Of a stretch of DNA of 64,000 bases, positions 1 through 9,567 are shown piece after piece (positions within the stretch are counted from its first letter, which is position 1; each line of letters starts with the position of its first letter). Origin of the DNA: Acidobacteriaceae bacterium (lineage in GTDB: Bacteria; Acidobacteriota; Terriglobia; Terriglobales; Acidobacteriaceae); assembly GCA_003156805.1 (NCBI GenBank), contig PMHV01000059.1, forward strand, positions 59,983-123,982, given 5' to 3'. Both the position numbers and the translations under genes were made by a program. Under the pieces are notes generated by a model. The model was not told where the DNA came from and searched no databases. It saw only the letters and a list, made by a program, of their open reading frames with translations.

Positions 1-2673
1 GTGGTCTACAAGGCTGAGGACATGCGGCTGCATCGCTTCGTTGCCCTCAAGTTCTTGCCGGGGAAAGTGGCCCATGACCCGCAGGCGCTCGCCCGTTTTC
101 AGCTCGAAGCCCAAGCCGCATCCGCACTGAATCACCCCAATATTTGCACGATTCACGACGTTGGCGAGCAGGACGGCCAGGCGTTCATCGCTATGGAGTT
201 TCTGGACGGGCTGCCTCTGGCGCGCCGTATCGCGGGGCGTCCGCTGGAAATTGAGATCCTGTTGTCGCTCGGAATCGAGATCGCCGATGCTCTGGACGCC
301 GCCCATGCGCATGGCATCATTCACCGCGACATTAACCCGACAAACCTTTTCGTCACCAAGCTCGGCCACGCCAAGATTCTGGACTTCGGTCTGGCGAAGC
401 TCACCGTTGGGGACGAAGCCGGTATCGGCGGCAACACCTTCGGGGGTGTAACTCAGTCGCCGGAAGATCTCACCCGCCCGGGCCCCGCACTGGGAACTAT
501 CCATTACATGTCGCCGGAGCAGGCGATGGGCCGGCCAGTGGACTCCCGTACCGACCTGTTCTCCTTCGGCATCGTGCTCTACGAGATGGCGACGGGAGTC
601 TTGCCTTTCCAGGGACAGACTACGGCCGCGTTTTTCGACTGCCTCATTCACCGCGTGCCGGAGTGGCCTCTGCGCTTTAACCCTACGACGCCGGCACTTG
701 AACGCATCGTCAGGAAAGCCCTCGAGAAAGGCGCTGGGCTGCGATATCAAAGCGCTGCTGAGATGCGGGCCGATTTACAGCGCCTGCGCCGGGAAGTGGA
801 GTTGGGACAAAACCTGAATGCCGGGTCCAGCGCAAATCCGGTGCCGGATTCGAAAGAGAGAATCCGTGCGTTGTTCTCTACGGCTCACGCCACTGCGCAG
901 CCTGAGCCCAAGAAAAGGATCGCGCCATGGCTGGCGCTCGGTCTGGTTGCCGTCGCAGCGTTGGTTGCAAGCATCCTGTTCCTAAGATCACCGGAGCGTC
1001 CCCCGGTGGTTATTTCGTCGCTGCAGATTACAAACGATAGCGCCTCGAAGCGCTCTCTGGTCACCGACGGAACCCGGCTGTACTTTTCCGAACATCTGAG
1101 CGGCCACTCGGTCCTGATGCAGGTTTCGACCTCGGGCGGAGAAACAGGTCCCCTGCCAACCCCACTGGCGAGCGCCGACATCTATGATTTCTATCCCGGC
1201 CGTTCTGAATTGCTGGTGAAAGGCGTGGCCGATGGTTCGGAGACAGAATGGCCGGTGTGGGTGTTGCCGCTTCCCGCGGGGTCGCTCCGGCCGGTGGGAA
1301 ACATCCTCGCACACGCAGCCACGTGGGCGCCGGATGGCCAACACATCGTGTATGCCAGGAAGTCAACTTTGTATGCGTGTAACGAGGATGGAACCGATTT
1401 GCGGGAGCTGGTTACCGTGCCGGGAGTTCCGTTTGCGCCTCGATTTTCTCCCGATGGCCGCCGTTTGCGCTTCACCATCCGGGACACCGACCAGCGCACT
1501 TCTTCATTGTGGGAGGTTTCGGCCGACGGGAAGGGTTTGCGCCCGGTGTTGCCGGACTGGAACAAGCCGGCGCAAGAGTTGAACGGAACCTGGACGCCGC
1601 ATGGAGAATACTTCCTGTTTGAATCGACTCGCGACCACGCGCAGAACATCTGGGCTCTGCGCGAGGGTGTGTCGTGGTCCAGCAGGCTTGGGTTTAGCAA
1701 GGCAGGGTTTCGCCAGGCTGGAGCTGAAGCGACGCAACTGACAGTGGGGCCGCTTATGTTTAGCAATCCCACGCCGAGCCTGGATGGGAAGAAACTATTT
1801 GTAATCGGTCAGCAGCGCCGCTTCGATTTGATCCGCTTGGGCGGCAAGACGCCGCAGTTCTCCATCTACGTTCCCGGAGTGTCGGCGGGCGAGGCCGACA
1901 TCCAGCGAAATGGCGGACCCAATGGCGAGTGGATCACCTACGTGGCCCATCCCGAACTCACATTGTGGCGAAGCAAACTGGATGGAAGTTCTCGGACCCA
2001 ACTCACGTATGCGCCGATGCAGGCGCATATTCCGCGTTGGTCACCGGATGGAACCCGCATCGCATTTATGGCATCGCGTCCGGGAAGACCCTGGAAAATC
2101 TTTGTGATCCCTGCCGAGGGCGGCACGCCGCATGAAGTGACGGCGGGAGACCACAACCAGGGCGATCCCACCTGGACACCCAAAGGCGATGCCATCGTGT
2201 TCGCGGGAATTCCCTGGCTGGAATACGGGACCGCAGCCAGCCTCAATATTCACATCGTTGACTTGAAGACTTCGCAAGTCTCGGATGTGCCGGGCTCGGA
2301 AAACCTTTTCAGCCCCCGCTGTTCGCCGGATGGGCGCTACCTGGCGGCTCTCTCTGCGGACTCCACGACGCTGATGCTGTACGACATGGAAAAGAAAACC
2401 TGGACACATCTCGCGGTGTCGCGCTTCGGTTTCCAGAACTGGTCACGTGATGGCAAGTATCTGTACGCAGAAGATTATTCCGACAAAACCGATGACTTTG
2501 TGCGCGTGAGTGTGGCCAACGGCAAAATGGAACGCTTGCTCAACCTGAAGGCGATTCCGCGCGGATTCGATCCCTGGGAGTTCTGGGTGGGTCTGGCGCC
2601 CGATGACTCGCTGCTCCTGATGCGGGATCGAAGTACGCAGGAGATTTACCGCCTCGATGTGCGCTTTCCGTAG
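1..2673 (+). CDS. Ser/Thr protein kinase with C-terminal TolB-like beta-propeller (5' truncated by window)
   Basis: Membrane-anchored eukaryotic-type Ser/Thr kinase. The reading frame is open at base 1 and begins inside subdomain I (VYKAED), so the glycine-rich loop and true start lie upstream. Visible are the ATP-anchoring Lys17 (VALKFL), the HRD loop at 108-110, DFG at 128-130 and an activation-segment end [10 protein letters not shown]. The catalytic-loop Lys usually found two residues after HRD is Asn112 (HRDIN instead of HRDIK). A hydrophobic segment at about 307-328 should cross the membrane. The remaining ~560 residues contain repeated SPDG-type blades ([27 protein letters not shown]) typical of TolB/WD40-like propellers, predicted outside the cytoplasm. 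This kinase-TM-propeller architecture is common in Acidobacteriota. The substrate is unknown. Confidence 0.93.
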   Translation: MVYKAEDMRLHRFVALKFLPGKVAHDPQALARFQLEAQAASALNHPNICTIHDVGEQDGQAFIAMEFLDGLPLARRIAGRPLEIEILLSLGIEIADALDAAHAHGIIHRDINPTNLFVTKLGHAKILDFGLAKLTVGDEAGIGGNTFGGVTQSPEDLTRPGPALGTIHYMSPEQAMGRPVDSRTDLFSFGIVLYEMATGVLPFQGQTTAAFFDCLIHRVPEWPLRFNPTTPALERIVRKALEKGAGLRYQSAAEMRADLQRLRREVELGQNLNAGSSANPVPDSKERIRALFSTAHATAQPEPKKRIAPWLALGLVAVAALVASILFLRSPERPPVVISSLQITNDSASKRSLVTDGTRLYFSEHLSGHSVLMQVSTSGGETGPLPTPLASADIYDFYPGRSELLVKGVADGSETEWPVWVLPLPAGSLRPVGNILAHAATWAPDGQHIVYARKSTLYACNEDGTDLRELVTVPGVPFAPRFSPDGRRLRFTIRDTDQRTSSLWEVSADGKGLRPVLPDWNKPAQELNGTWTPHGEYFLFESTRDHAQNIWALREGVSWSSRLGFSKAGFRQAGAEATQLTVGPLMFSNPTPSLDGKKLFVIGQQRRFDLIRLGGKTPQFSIYVPGVSAGEADIQRNGGPNGEWITYVAHPELTLWRSKLDGSSRTQLTYAPMQAHIPRWSPDGTRIAFMASRPGRPWKIFVIPAEGGTPHEVTAGDHNQGDPTWTPKGDAIVFAGIPWLEYGTAASLNIHIVDLKTSQVSDVPGSENLFSPRCSPDGRYLAALSADSTTLMLYDMEKKTWTHLAVSRFGFQNWSRDGKYLYAEDYSDKTDDFVRVSVANGKMERLLNLKAIPRGFDPWEFWVGLAPDDSLLLMRDRSTQEIYRLDVRFP

Positions 2674-2678
2674 CGCCG

Positions 2679-2924
2679 CTAACTCGCCAGCTTGCGCAGA
2701 AATTCACGCTCATCCATTCGGTACTTGAAGGCCTTATGCCCGTCGATAAATACGACGGGAACCTCATCGCTGAACTGGCGGCGCAATTCGTTGTCGCTGT
2801 CCACGTCCACTTCGCGCCACGCAAATCCGCCGCGGCGAGCCAGCTTGCTGAGGCTTTCCTTCACCACCTCGCAAAGATGGCATCCCTTGCGCGAGTAAAC
2901 CACGACCTGGCGAGACTCTGGCAC
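2679..2924 (-). CDS. Glutaredoxin-like (DUF836-type) small thiol protein
   Basis: Small thioredoxin-fold protein of 81 residues. It shows VVVYSRKGCHLC near the N-terminus, a CxxC redox pair at about residues 16-19, then VDVDSD, the cis-Pro strand motif VPVVFIDG and a short C-terminal helix. This is the glutaredoxin/DUF836 layout. It probably works as a cytoplasmic dithiol reductant or a small redox carrier; the partner is unknown. The start is a GTG with no obvious ribosome-binding site. Its stop lies 6 bases from the convergent kinase stop. Confidence 0.85.
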   Translation of the reverse strand: MPESRQVVVYSRKGCHLCEVVKESLSKLARRGGFAWREVDVDSDNELRRQFSDEVPVVFIDGHKAFKYRMDEREFLRKLAS

Positions 2925-3073
2925 GGGTGAATTTTAGTCTCCATGCCCCGCCGATTTCTAGCGTGAAATTGTAGAGAAAGGAAAAGAAATGTAGGGCTTC
3001 CTGAATTGGCGCCTGACCCAAAGAAGCACGCGGAGAGCCCGAAACCGGTATCCGTTCGAGGTAGAATTCGGTA

Positions 3074-3850
3074 ATGCAAAAAGACTCCGGCAAACCCCTG
3101 CGCGGCCAAACCGCTCTCATTACCGGCGGCGCCAAGCGTCTGGGACGCGCCACTGCCCTGGCGCTTGCCAACGCCGGCGCCGATGTCGCCATCACCTTCC
3201 GCAATTCGGCTCGCGAGGCGCAGAGTACGGTGGTCGACCTTGCCAGTTTCGGGGTCCGCGCCTTCGCCCTGCGTTGCGACGTCACCGACGAAGCCAGCGT
3301 CAAGTCCATGATGAAAGAAGCCGGACGCGAACTGGGCCGTATCGACATCCTCGTCAACAACGCCGCCAACTACGAAACCGCCGACTTCGAACGCCTTACC
3401 GTTCGCCAGTGGGACGGCATCTTCGCTTCAAACACGCGAGGGCCGTTCCTGGTGTCGCGCGAAGCGCTCAAGTGGATGCGGCGAAAAAGACCCGGATCAA
3501 AGCGACCCGAAGAAGCCGCAGCTAAGATTATCCACATGGGATCCCTCGGCGGCTTGCGTCCCTGGGCTACGCACGCGCATTACTGCTCCTCCAAAGCAGC
3601 CCTGCACATGTTGACCAAGGTCATGGCCAAAGCCCTGGCTCCGGAGATCGCCGTCAACGCTGTGGCTCCGGGAATGATCGATCTCGGCGAAAAATCCGCA
3701 GCCGCTTTCATGCGCCGCATGGCCCGGCAAACTCCCATGCTGCGCAACGGACGCGCCGATGAAATCGCGGCAGCGGTTCTCTTCTTTGCCACCGCGCCGC
3801 GGTTCATCACCGGACAAATTCTTGCAGTGGATGGAGGACTGGGACTCTGA
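3074..3850 (+). CDS. SDR family oxidoreductase (FabG/pteridine-reductase-like)
   Basis: Short-chain dehydrogenase/reductase of 258 residues, the usual classical-SDR length. The cofactor motif is TGGAKRLG near residue 17, in the TGxxxRLG form seen in pteridine-reductase-like SDRs. NNAAN stabilises the central sheet, the catalytic Ser is in HMGSLGG, and the YxxxK pair is YCSSK. The C-terminus has the AVNAVAPG and ITGQILAVDGGLGL motifs. It most likely uses NADPH; the substrate cannot be assigned from sequence. The gene stands alone between two minus-strand genes. Confidence 0.9.
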   Translation: MQKDSGKPLRGQTALITGGAKRLGRATALALANAGADVAITFRNSAREAQSTVVDLASFGVRAFALRCDVTDEASVKSMMKEAGRELGRIDILVNNAANYETADFERLTVRQWDGIFASNTRGPFLVSREALKWMRRKRPGSKRPEEAAAKIIHMGSLGGLRPWATHAHYCSSKAALHMLTKVMAKALAPEIAVNAVAPGMIDLGEKSAAAFMRRMARQTPMLRNGRADEIAAAVLFFATAPRFITGQILAVDGGLGL

Positions 3851-3862
3851 CCGATAACAAGA

Positions 3863-4138
3863 TCACGCTTCCGCGGAAGTCGGATCGATGATCCGCTTCA
3901 CTTCCGAAACGCGGTTCGCGGGAAAGCCGCCCTGCTTTGCATGCTCTCGCACCAGCGCTTCATTGGGAGCAATATAGACGCAGTAAATTTTGTCCTGGGT
4001 GACATAGCTCTCGAGCCACTGAATCTGCGGTCCCAGGTTCTTCAGAACACTGCAGGATTTCTGCGAAATGGCCAGAATTTGTTCTGGCTTTAAACTTCCC
4101 GCATCGGGGATCTCACGCTCGATGACATACTTAGGCAT
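3863..4138 (-). CDS. DUF4242 domain protein
   Basis: Small protein of 91 residues beginning MPKYVIEREIPDAG and continuing with a strand-rich DUF4242-like fold (IQWLESYV, KIYCVYIAPNE, GGFPANRV). I chose the ATG at 4138 rather than the longer upstream frame. A strong GAAGGAGGA ribosome-binding site sits just before it, and the upstream extension has no family similarity. DUF4242 proteins are small dimeric ferredoxin-like-fold proteins with poorly known function; a metal-binding role has been suggested for some. The end converges on the SDR gene with a 12-base gap. Confidence 0.82.
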   Translation of the reverse strand: MPKYVIEREIPDAGSLKPEQILAISQKSCSVLKNLGPQIQWLESYVTQDKIYCVYIAPNEALVREHAKQGGFPANRVSEVKRIIDPTSAEA

Positions 4139-4282
4139 CTCTTCCTCCTTCGGGTTTTGGGGGTCTACGCCAAGCCGCGGCGGCCCTTGCCGCAAGATTC
4201 TATGCTGTGGGGCAGGCAATAGCCAATCGATTGGGCTCATACCCCTTCTGTACTGTTCCGGCTTCAAGGTATAGTGGGGCGA

Positions 4283-5734
4283 ATGAAGAAATCCAGGAAC
4301 TTACTTCCTCGTTCAAAGACGTGGGCGGATGCCCCTCGCGTCGCCGTCGCCATCATGGCCGCGGGCAAAGGCACGCGGCTCAAGTCGCAACTGCCCAAGG
4401 TGCTGCATGAAGTCGGCGGCAAGCCGCTGCTGGCTCATGTTATTGCGGCCGCTACGAGCGTGGTGCCGGCAAACGATGTCTATACCATCGTCGGACACGA
4501 AGCCGGCCGCGTCCGTGCAGGTCTTGAGGCAACCGGCGTCAACTTCGTCCTTCAGGCTGAGCAGCGCGGCACCGGCCACGCGCTGATGGTGGCGCGGGAA
4601 CCGCTCTCCGCTTATGGTCATGTCATTGTCCTCTCCGGAGATGCTCCGCGCATCACGCCCCAGACTATCGCGCACCTCCTCAACTTCCACCTTGATGAGC
4701 AGGCCGCCATGACGTTGTTAAGTGCGGACCTGGACAATCCCGCCGGCTACGGCCGCATCATCCGCAAAAGATCTCGCAACAATTCTCGCAGCGCCGAAGT
4801 CCAGGCCATCGTCGAAGAAAACTCCGCCAGCCCGACCCAGAAAAAGATTCACGAGATCAACGCTGGGTTCTATGTGTTCGCAGTGCCAAAATTGTTCTCT
4901 CACATCGAGAAACTCTCTACCGCGAATCCGCACGGGGAGCGCTATCTTACCGACATGGCTGCGCTTCTGCGCAAAGCCGGGCAGCGTGTCGTCGCGTGGA
5001 AAACGGAAAACTCCGGCGAAGTTCTCGGCGCCAACACCCGCGCCGAACTCGCGTCTATCGACCAACAAATCCGCATAACCAAGTGCCGGCAACTTATGGC
5101 CGAGGGCGTCACCATCTTCTATCCTGCCACGTGCGTGATCGACAACGACGTCGAAGTCGCCCCCGACACCGTGATCGAACCTTTCGTCCAGATTCTGGGC
5201 CGATCGCGTATCGGCGCCGGGTGCCGTATTCGCTCTTACTGCGTGATTCGCGATTCCGAAATCGGCCACGGCGTGCTGATTCGTCCCGGCTGCGTTCTGG
5301 AAGAGGCCCGCATCGGTCCCAGCGCGGTCCTCGGACCCTATTCTCATCTGCGCCCCGGCAGCGACATCGGAGAAGGCGCGCACGTCGGCAATTTTGTCGA
5401 GACCAAAAAGATCAAGCTAGGCAAGGGATCCAAAGCCAACCATCTTACGTACCTCGGCGACGCCGAAATCGGCGCGGACGTCAACATCGGCGCCGGAACT
5501 ATCACTTGCAATTACGACGGCAGAGCTAAGCACACCACGGTAATCGAGGATGGCGTTTTTGTCGGTAGCGACAGCACGTTGGTCGCTCCTGTGCGCGTTG
5601 GGAAAGGCGCATACGTTGCCGCTGCCTCCTGCGTTACCGAAGATGTCCCCGAAGACGCGCTGGCGATAGGCCGCTCGCGTCAAATTGTGAAAGAGGGTTG
5701 GGCGCGCGAGAAACGCGCCGGGCGGGGCAAGTAG
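4283..5734 (+). CDS. glmU: Bifunctional GlmU: GlcNAc-1-P uridyltransferase / GlcN-1-P acetyltransferase
   Basis: Makes UDP-GlcNAc for peptidoglycan and other envelope glycans in two steps: acetylation of GlcN-1-P, then uridylyl transfer. The N-terminal pyrophosphorylase signature AAGKGTRLKSQLPKVLH is followed by the QAEQRGTGHA and LSGDAPRI active-site loops. From about residue 250 the hexapeptide left-handed beta-helix begins (IGAGCRIRSYCVI, IGPSAVLGPYSHLRPG). It carries the acetyltransferase motifs VGNFVETKK, NHLTYLGDAEIG and NIGAGTITCNYDG. Length (about 483 aa) is close to the family norm plus a short N-terminal tail. An ATG at 4283 is preferred; a GTG at 4274 is also in frame. Convergent with the following peptidase gene. 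Confidence 0.97.
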   Translation: MKKSRNLLPRSKTWADAPRVAVAIMAAGKGTRLKSQLPKVLHEVGGKPLLAHVIAAATSVVPANDVYTIVGHEAGRVRAGLEATGVNFVLQAEQRGTGHALMVAREPLSAYGHVIVLSGDAPRITPQTIAHLLNFHLDEQAAMTLLSADLDNPAGYGRIIRKRSRNNSRSAEVQAIVEENSASPTQKKIHEINAGFYVFAVPKLFSHIEKLSTANPHGERYLTDMAALLRKAGQRVVAWKTENSGEVLGANTRAELASIDQQIRITKCRQLMAEGVTIFYPATCVIDNDVEVAPDTVIEPFVQILGRSRIGAGCRIRSYCVIRDSEIGHGVLIRPGCVLEEARIGPSAVLGPYSHLRPGSDIGEGAHVGNFVETKKIKLGKGSKANHLTYLGDAEIGADVNIGAGTITCNYDGRAKHTTVIEDGVFVGSDSTLVAPVRVGKGAYVAAASCVTEDVPEDALAIGRSRQIVKEGWAREKRAGRGK

Positions 5735-5814
5735 GCTCGTATTGCGGAAGCACAGTCCGCGCGGGTTGCCTCAGCCTGCGCGGTTTCCCAAGGGCAGCGA
5801 GCGGCGAGCAATCT

Positions 5815-7980
5815 TTACGGCTTGACCCCCAACTGCCAAAACAAGAACGAATAAATATCCGTGAACTCCTCGATCTGCTTGGTCACGGGTTTGCCCGCGC
5901 CGTGGCCGGCTTTGGTTTCGATGCGCAACAGGATCGGACGTTTGCGGCTGGAGCCATTCTTCGCTTCCGCCTGCATCAGCGCTGCCATTTTCTTCGCGTG
6001 CATGGGATCGACGCGGGTATCGGTGTCGGCGGTCATGAAAAGAATCGCGGGATATTCCTGGCCGGGCTTCACGTGGTGGTAGGGCGAATAGGCGTAGAGC
6101 CACTTGAACTGTTCGGGATGTTCGGAGCTGCCGTACTCGGGAATCCAGAGCTTGGCGATCTGGAAATTCTGATAGTGCAGCATGTCGAGCAGCGGGACCT
6201 GGCAGACCACGGCCCGGAACAGGTCAGGACGCTGAGTGATCATCGCTCCCATGAGCAGGCCGCCATTGGAGCCGCCTTGAATTGCGAGGTGATTGTTGTC
6301 GGTATATTTTTCCGCGATCAGGTGCTCGGCAGCGGCAATCATGTCGTCGAAAACGTTCTGCTTATTGCCCAACATGCCGGCGCGATGCCAGTCTTCGCCG
6401 AACTCGGCGCCGCCGCGGAGGTTGGCTACGGCGTAAACGCCGCCGTGATCGAGCCAGAGATACGCGTTGCGGCTGAAGGTGGGCGTGAGACTGACATTGA
6501 AACCTCCATACGCCGTGAGCAGCGTGGGATTGTGACTTTCTTTCTTCAATCCTTTCTTGTGAACGATGAACATGGGCACACGCGTGCCATCTTTGGAGTG
6601 ATACCACTCCTGCTGCACGTCATAGGCCGCGGGATCGATGGAAGGCGCATCCACTTTGGCCCAGAGCGAAGCGGAGCCCGTCTTCAAGTCGTAACGGTAG
6701 ATGGAGGGCGGGAAGATGAACGACTGGAATCCGTAGAAAATCTCGTCGCGATTCCATTTGCCGTCCGATCCGAAAATGCTGCCGATGGCGGGCAGAGCGA
6801 GATCGGTGAGCTTCTTGCCGTCGAGATCGAACAGCTTGATCTGTGAACTGGCATTCTGCTCGTACTGGGCGAAAAGTTTCCCTCCCCAAACCGCGGTTCC
6901 CTGCAGAACCGCGTCAGTCTGGGGGATGATTTCCTTCCAGCTTTCGCGATCGTAATTGCCAGCGTCGGTGACGAAGACGCGATAGCGGGGAGCGTCTTCG
7001 TTGGTGGTGATGAAGAGCCGTCCGTTGTAAATCTCTCCGCTATACAGGAAGTTCTTGCCGCTCGTGACTCGAGTGGGTGGCGTGCCAGCTTTCAAGTCCA
7101 TGAGAAACATTTCGGTCTTGGTCCAGCCCTGCTCGACATTGATTAGCAGCCAGCGGCTGTCGTTGGAGAGGCTGACGTTGGGCCAGTCCTCGGGGTCGCG
7201 GCCCTCGCCGAAAATAGGTTTATCTTCCGCGGGATCGGTGCCGAGATCGTGGTAGAAAACGCGGCGGTTGTACATCTCCTGGCCTTCAGGGACATCGCCC
7301 TTCTTGGGATAGCGCGTGTAGTAGAAGCCGGAGTTGTCGTGCTTCCAGGCAATACTGGCGGCGCGAGTGCGATCGATGGTGTCGGGAAGCAAAGTTCCAG
7401 TCTTAGTCTCGACAATGTGCAGCGTGCTCATCTCCGAACCGCTGGGCGAAGTGCCGTAGGCGAAATACTTGCCATTCTCCGAAGGCTGATACCAGTCGAG
7501 CGCAATCGTGCCGTCGGCGGCGAGTTGGTTGGCATCCACCAGCACGCGGTCTTTCCCCGCGAGGCCTTCGCGAACGTAGACGATAGGCTGGTTCTGCATG
7601 CCCTCGCGGCGCGTGTAGAAGTAATATTTTCCAGCGATCTGCGGCACGGTGATGCTGCCGATGCCCAGCAGTTCGGTGAGCCGCTTATGAATCTGCTCGC
7701 GGCCTGGCAGCGGATCAAGCACGGCGCGGGTGTAAGTCATTTCTTCTTCCACCCACTTCTGCGTCTCCGGACTTTTTCCATCCTCCAACCAGCGATAGTT
7801 GTCGACGATCCTGGTGCCGTCCAAGGTTTCTGCGATCGGCTTTACCGCAGCTTGCGGAGGCCCCGAGGGAGTGGCAGAAGACAGCGCGACAGCAGACTTG
7901 GAGTCAGACGCGGCGTAGACCGCGGCTCCCAGCAAGAACGGGAAAAAGAGGACACAGAACAAGCGCAGACCTCCTGACAT
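5815..7980 (-). CDS. Prolyl oligopeptidase (S9A serine peptidase), secreted
   Basis: Peptidase cleaving short peptides after proline, probably periplasmic. The chosen ATG at 7980 has a GGGAGG ribosome-binding site and opens a signal peptide (MSGGLRLFCVLFF...AAVYA). The longer upstream frame is discarded. The 721-residue product has the N-terminal motif DNYRWLED, a seven-bladed propeller, and a C-terminal alpha/beta-hydrolase domain. The catalytic triad is visible: nucleophile Ser in GGSNGGLLMGA, Asp in DTDTRVDPMHAKK, His in KAGHGAGKP. The length agrees with the family. No operon partner is apparent. Confidence 0.95.
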   Translation of the reverse strand: MSGGLRLFCVLFFPFLLGAAVYAASDSKSAVALSSATPSGPPQAAVKPIAETLDGTRIVDNYRWLEDGKSPETQKWVEEEMTYTRAVLDPLPGREQIHKRLTELLGIGSITVPQIAGKYYFYTRREGMQNQPIVYVREGLAGKDRVLVDANQLAADGTIALDWYQPSENGKYFAYGTSPSGSEMSTLHIVETKTGTLLPDTIDRTRAASIAWKHDNSGFYYTRYPKKGDVPEGQEMYNRRVFYHDLGTDPAEDKPIFGEGRDPEDWPNVSLSNDSRWLLINVEQGWTKTEMFLMDLKAGTPPTRVTSGKNFLYSGEIYNGRLFITTNEDAPRYRVFVTDAGNYDRESWKEIIPQTDAVLQGTAVWGGKLFAQYEQNASSQIKLFDLDGKKLTDLALPAIGSIFGSDGKWNRDEIFYGFQSFIFPPSIYRYDLKTGSASLWAKVDAPSIDPAAYDVQQEWYHSKDGTRVPMFIVHKKGLKKESHNPTLLTAYGGFNVSLTPTFSRNAYLWLDHGGVYAVANLRGGAEFGEDWHRAGMLGNKQNVFDDMIAAAEHLIAEKYTDNNHLAIQGGSNGGLLMGAMITQRPDLFRAVVCQVPLLDMLHYQNFQIAKLWIPEYGSSEHPEQFKWLYAYSPYHHVKPGQEYPAILFMTADTDTRVDPMHAKKMAALMQAEAKNGSSRKRPILLRIETKAGHGAGKPVTKQIEEFTDIYSFLFWQLGVKP

Positions 7981-8198
7981 AGCACGCCTCCCTCGAGGCC
8001 GAACCCCATCTATGGAACCAACTCTAAGCCTATCATCACTGTGATTAGCGGCTCCAGTGGGCGCGGAATCTGAAGCGGCGTTACAACCCGTACGCGACGC
8101 TCCACGTCCCAACCGGGCGGATGTGATCGTTGGCGCTGTTTGAAATTCAGATACTGCCCAATCACTCTTCAAATATGGAGCAAGGGGAGCGAATGGAA

Positions 8199-8204
8199 TA
8201 TAAT
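8199..8204 (+). promoter_or_regulatory. Candidate -10 box of the phosphodiesterase-like gene
   Basis: A perfect TATAAT lies 54 bases upstream of the ATG at 8259. The -35 position (8176-8181, TGGAGC) matches consensus in only three bases, so this is a candidate sigma-70-type promoter supported mainly by its -10. Confidence 0.4.
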
Positions 8205-8258
8205 TACCGAACCCGCGAGGCAAGAAGAATTCCGACGACTCGATGAGGTGAGCTCCCC

Positions 8259-9491
8259 ATGGTATCGCGACGTTCCCCTGTAATTGTTCTCATGCTGTTA
8301 TCCGTGCTTGGGTTGCGGTTGGCCGCTCAGAATCAGAGCACTGCCAAACCGAAGCCCGGAGTGGTGGTGGTGAGCGTAAACGGCATGGAGTTGGACGTTA
8401 TTCGGCCTCTATTGTTGGAAGGCAAGATGCCCAACCTTTCCAGCGTGATTAAGAAGGGCGCATACGGCAAGTTGCGCACGGTCTCGGCCCCGAATTGCCC
8501 GCGAGTCTTCAGCACCATCTTCACCAGCACCAAGCCGGAAGAGAATGGCGTGACCGGTTTCATAGTGGGCGGGATTACGGCGAACACCAACATGCTAAAG
8601 GAAGAACCCATCTGGTCGATGCTGTCGAAGAATGGCGTGACGGTCGGAATGGCCAATGTGCCCGCCACTTTTCCAGTGCTTCCCGTGAATGGCTACATGA
8701 TCAGCGGTATGTTGACCCGCGGCAAGAATTGCGAAGACGGCGTGCTGTGCGCTCCCAAGCTCTCGGAAGTAGAAGGCGGCGACGCGGTATATCCCGCCAC
8801 ATTGAAAGCGGAGTTGCTCAAGAACGTGGGCGATTTCTACATTGACTGCGAACGCATGCCCTCGGCTGCAGATTTGAAGGGACACGAAAGCGAAGTCATC
8901 GACGCCTGGCTGAACAAAGTACAGCTCATCCGCGATCAGCAGACTCAACTTTTCGACTACCTGTTGGATCATCACCCTACCGACTTCACCTGGCTGGGGC
9001 AGTCTTGCGAAGACCGGACCGGGCACTGGCTTTATCCCATCGCGCCTTACAATGCGGGTTACAACCCCAAGATCAACGGGGTGCGCGTGGACGCCTTCCC
9101 CGACCAGTACATCGCCTTCGATAAAGTGCTGGGCGCGGTCCTGAAACACGTTGACGAGAACACTTACGTCATTATCGTCTCCGATCACGGCATCAAGCCG
9201 TTGCGGGAGTTCGAAGAGACCGACCCTCATGCCCACATGGATCACGAAAAGACCACACCGGTGGTTGCAAAACATGACTTCGCCGACGGCGACGACGTCC
9301 CGGGCTCATTCTTTGCCATGGGCCCTGGCATCAAACATGATTTGCGGCTGATGGGGTTTGAGGCTTCGGTGTATGACATCGCGCCGACTATTCTGCACAT
9401 TTATGGCATCGAGCAGCCTGCGCAGATGCACGGCCATGTGCTGACCGAGATCTTCGAGGGCCCGGCGGATAACAAGTTGGCGCAAAAATAA
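8259..9491 (+). CDS. Secreted type I phosphodiesterase/nucleotide pyrophosphatase-like protein
   Basis: Alkaline-phosphatase-superfamily hydrolase of 410 residues with an N-terminal signal peptide (IVLMLLSVLGLRLAAQ). Recognisable elements are the first metal strand VVVVSVNGMELD, the nucleophile region SAPNCPRVFSTIFTSTKPEENGV, a metal-site DRTGHW and the SDHG motif followed by a His-rich stretch (DPHAHMDHEKTT). In most family members the first strand ends in DG, but here it is NG. The usual HG of the substrate loop is also NG. The fold assignment is firm; the substrate and full activity are not. An intrinsic terminator follows the stop. Confidence 0.85.
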   Translation: MVSRRSPVIVLMLLSVLGLRLAAQNQSTAKPKPGVVVVSVNGMELDVIRPLLLEGKMPNLSSVIKKGAYGKLRTVSAPNCPRVFSTIFTSTKPEENGVTGFIVGGITANTNMLKEEPIWSMLSKNGVTVGMANVPATFPVLPVNGYMISGMLTRGKNCEDGVLCAPKLSEVEGGDAVYPATLKAELLKNVGDFYIDCERMPSAADLKGHESEVIDAWLNKVQLIRDQQTQLFDYLLDHHPTDFTWLGQSCEDRTGHWLYPIAPYNAGYNPKINGVRVDAFPDQYIAFDKVLGAVLKHVDENTYVIIVSDHGIKPLREFEETDPHAHMDHEKTTPVVAKHDFADGDDVPGSFFAMGPGIKHDLRLMGFEASVYDIAPTILHIYGIEQPAQMHGHVLTEIFEGPADNKLAQK

Positions 9492-9528
9492 GTCAACCTG
9501 CATTAGCGGATGCAAGCGCTAAAGAACG

Positions 9529-9562
9529 AAGAAGAGGCAATCAGACGGCCTCTTCTTTTTTT
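9529..9562 (+). terminator. Intrinsic terminator after the phosphodiesterase-like gene
   Basis: AAGAAGAGGC (9529-9538) pairs perfectly with GCCTCTTCTT (9548-9557) across a 9-nt loop and runs into a T tract ending at 9562. A second small hairpin (TTAGCG/CGCTAA, 9503-9522) precedes it. The structure sits between convergent genes and is best placed to end plus-strand transcription. Confidence 0.8.
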
Positions 9563-9567
9563 GCTTC

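Noticed and set aside
5698-6846. Long plus-strand open frame (382 codons) opposite the prolyl oligopeptidase gene
   Set aside because: It is antisense to a well-supported peptidase with all catalytic motifs and has no family similarity of its own.
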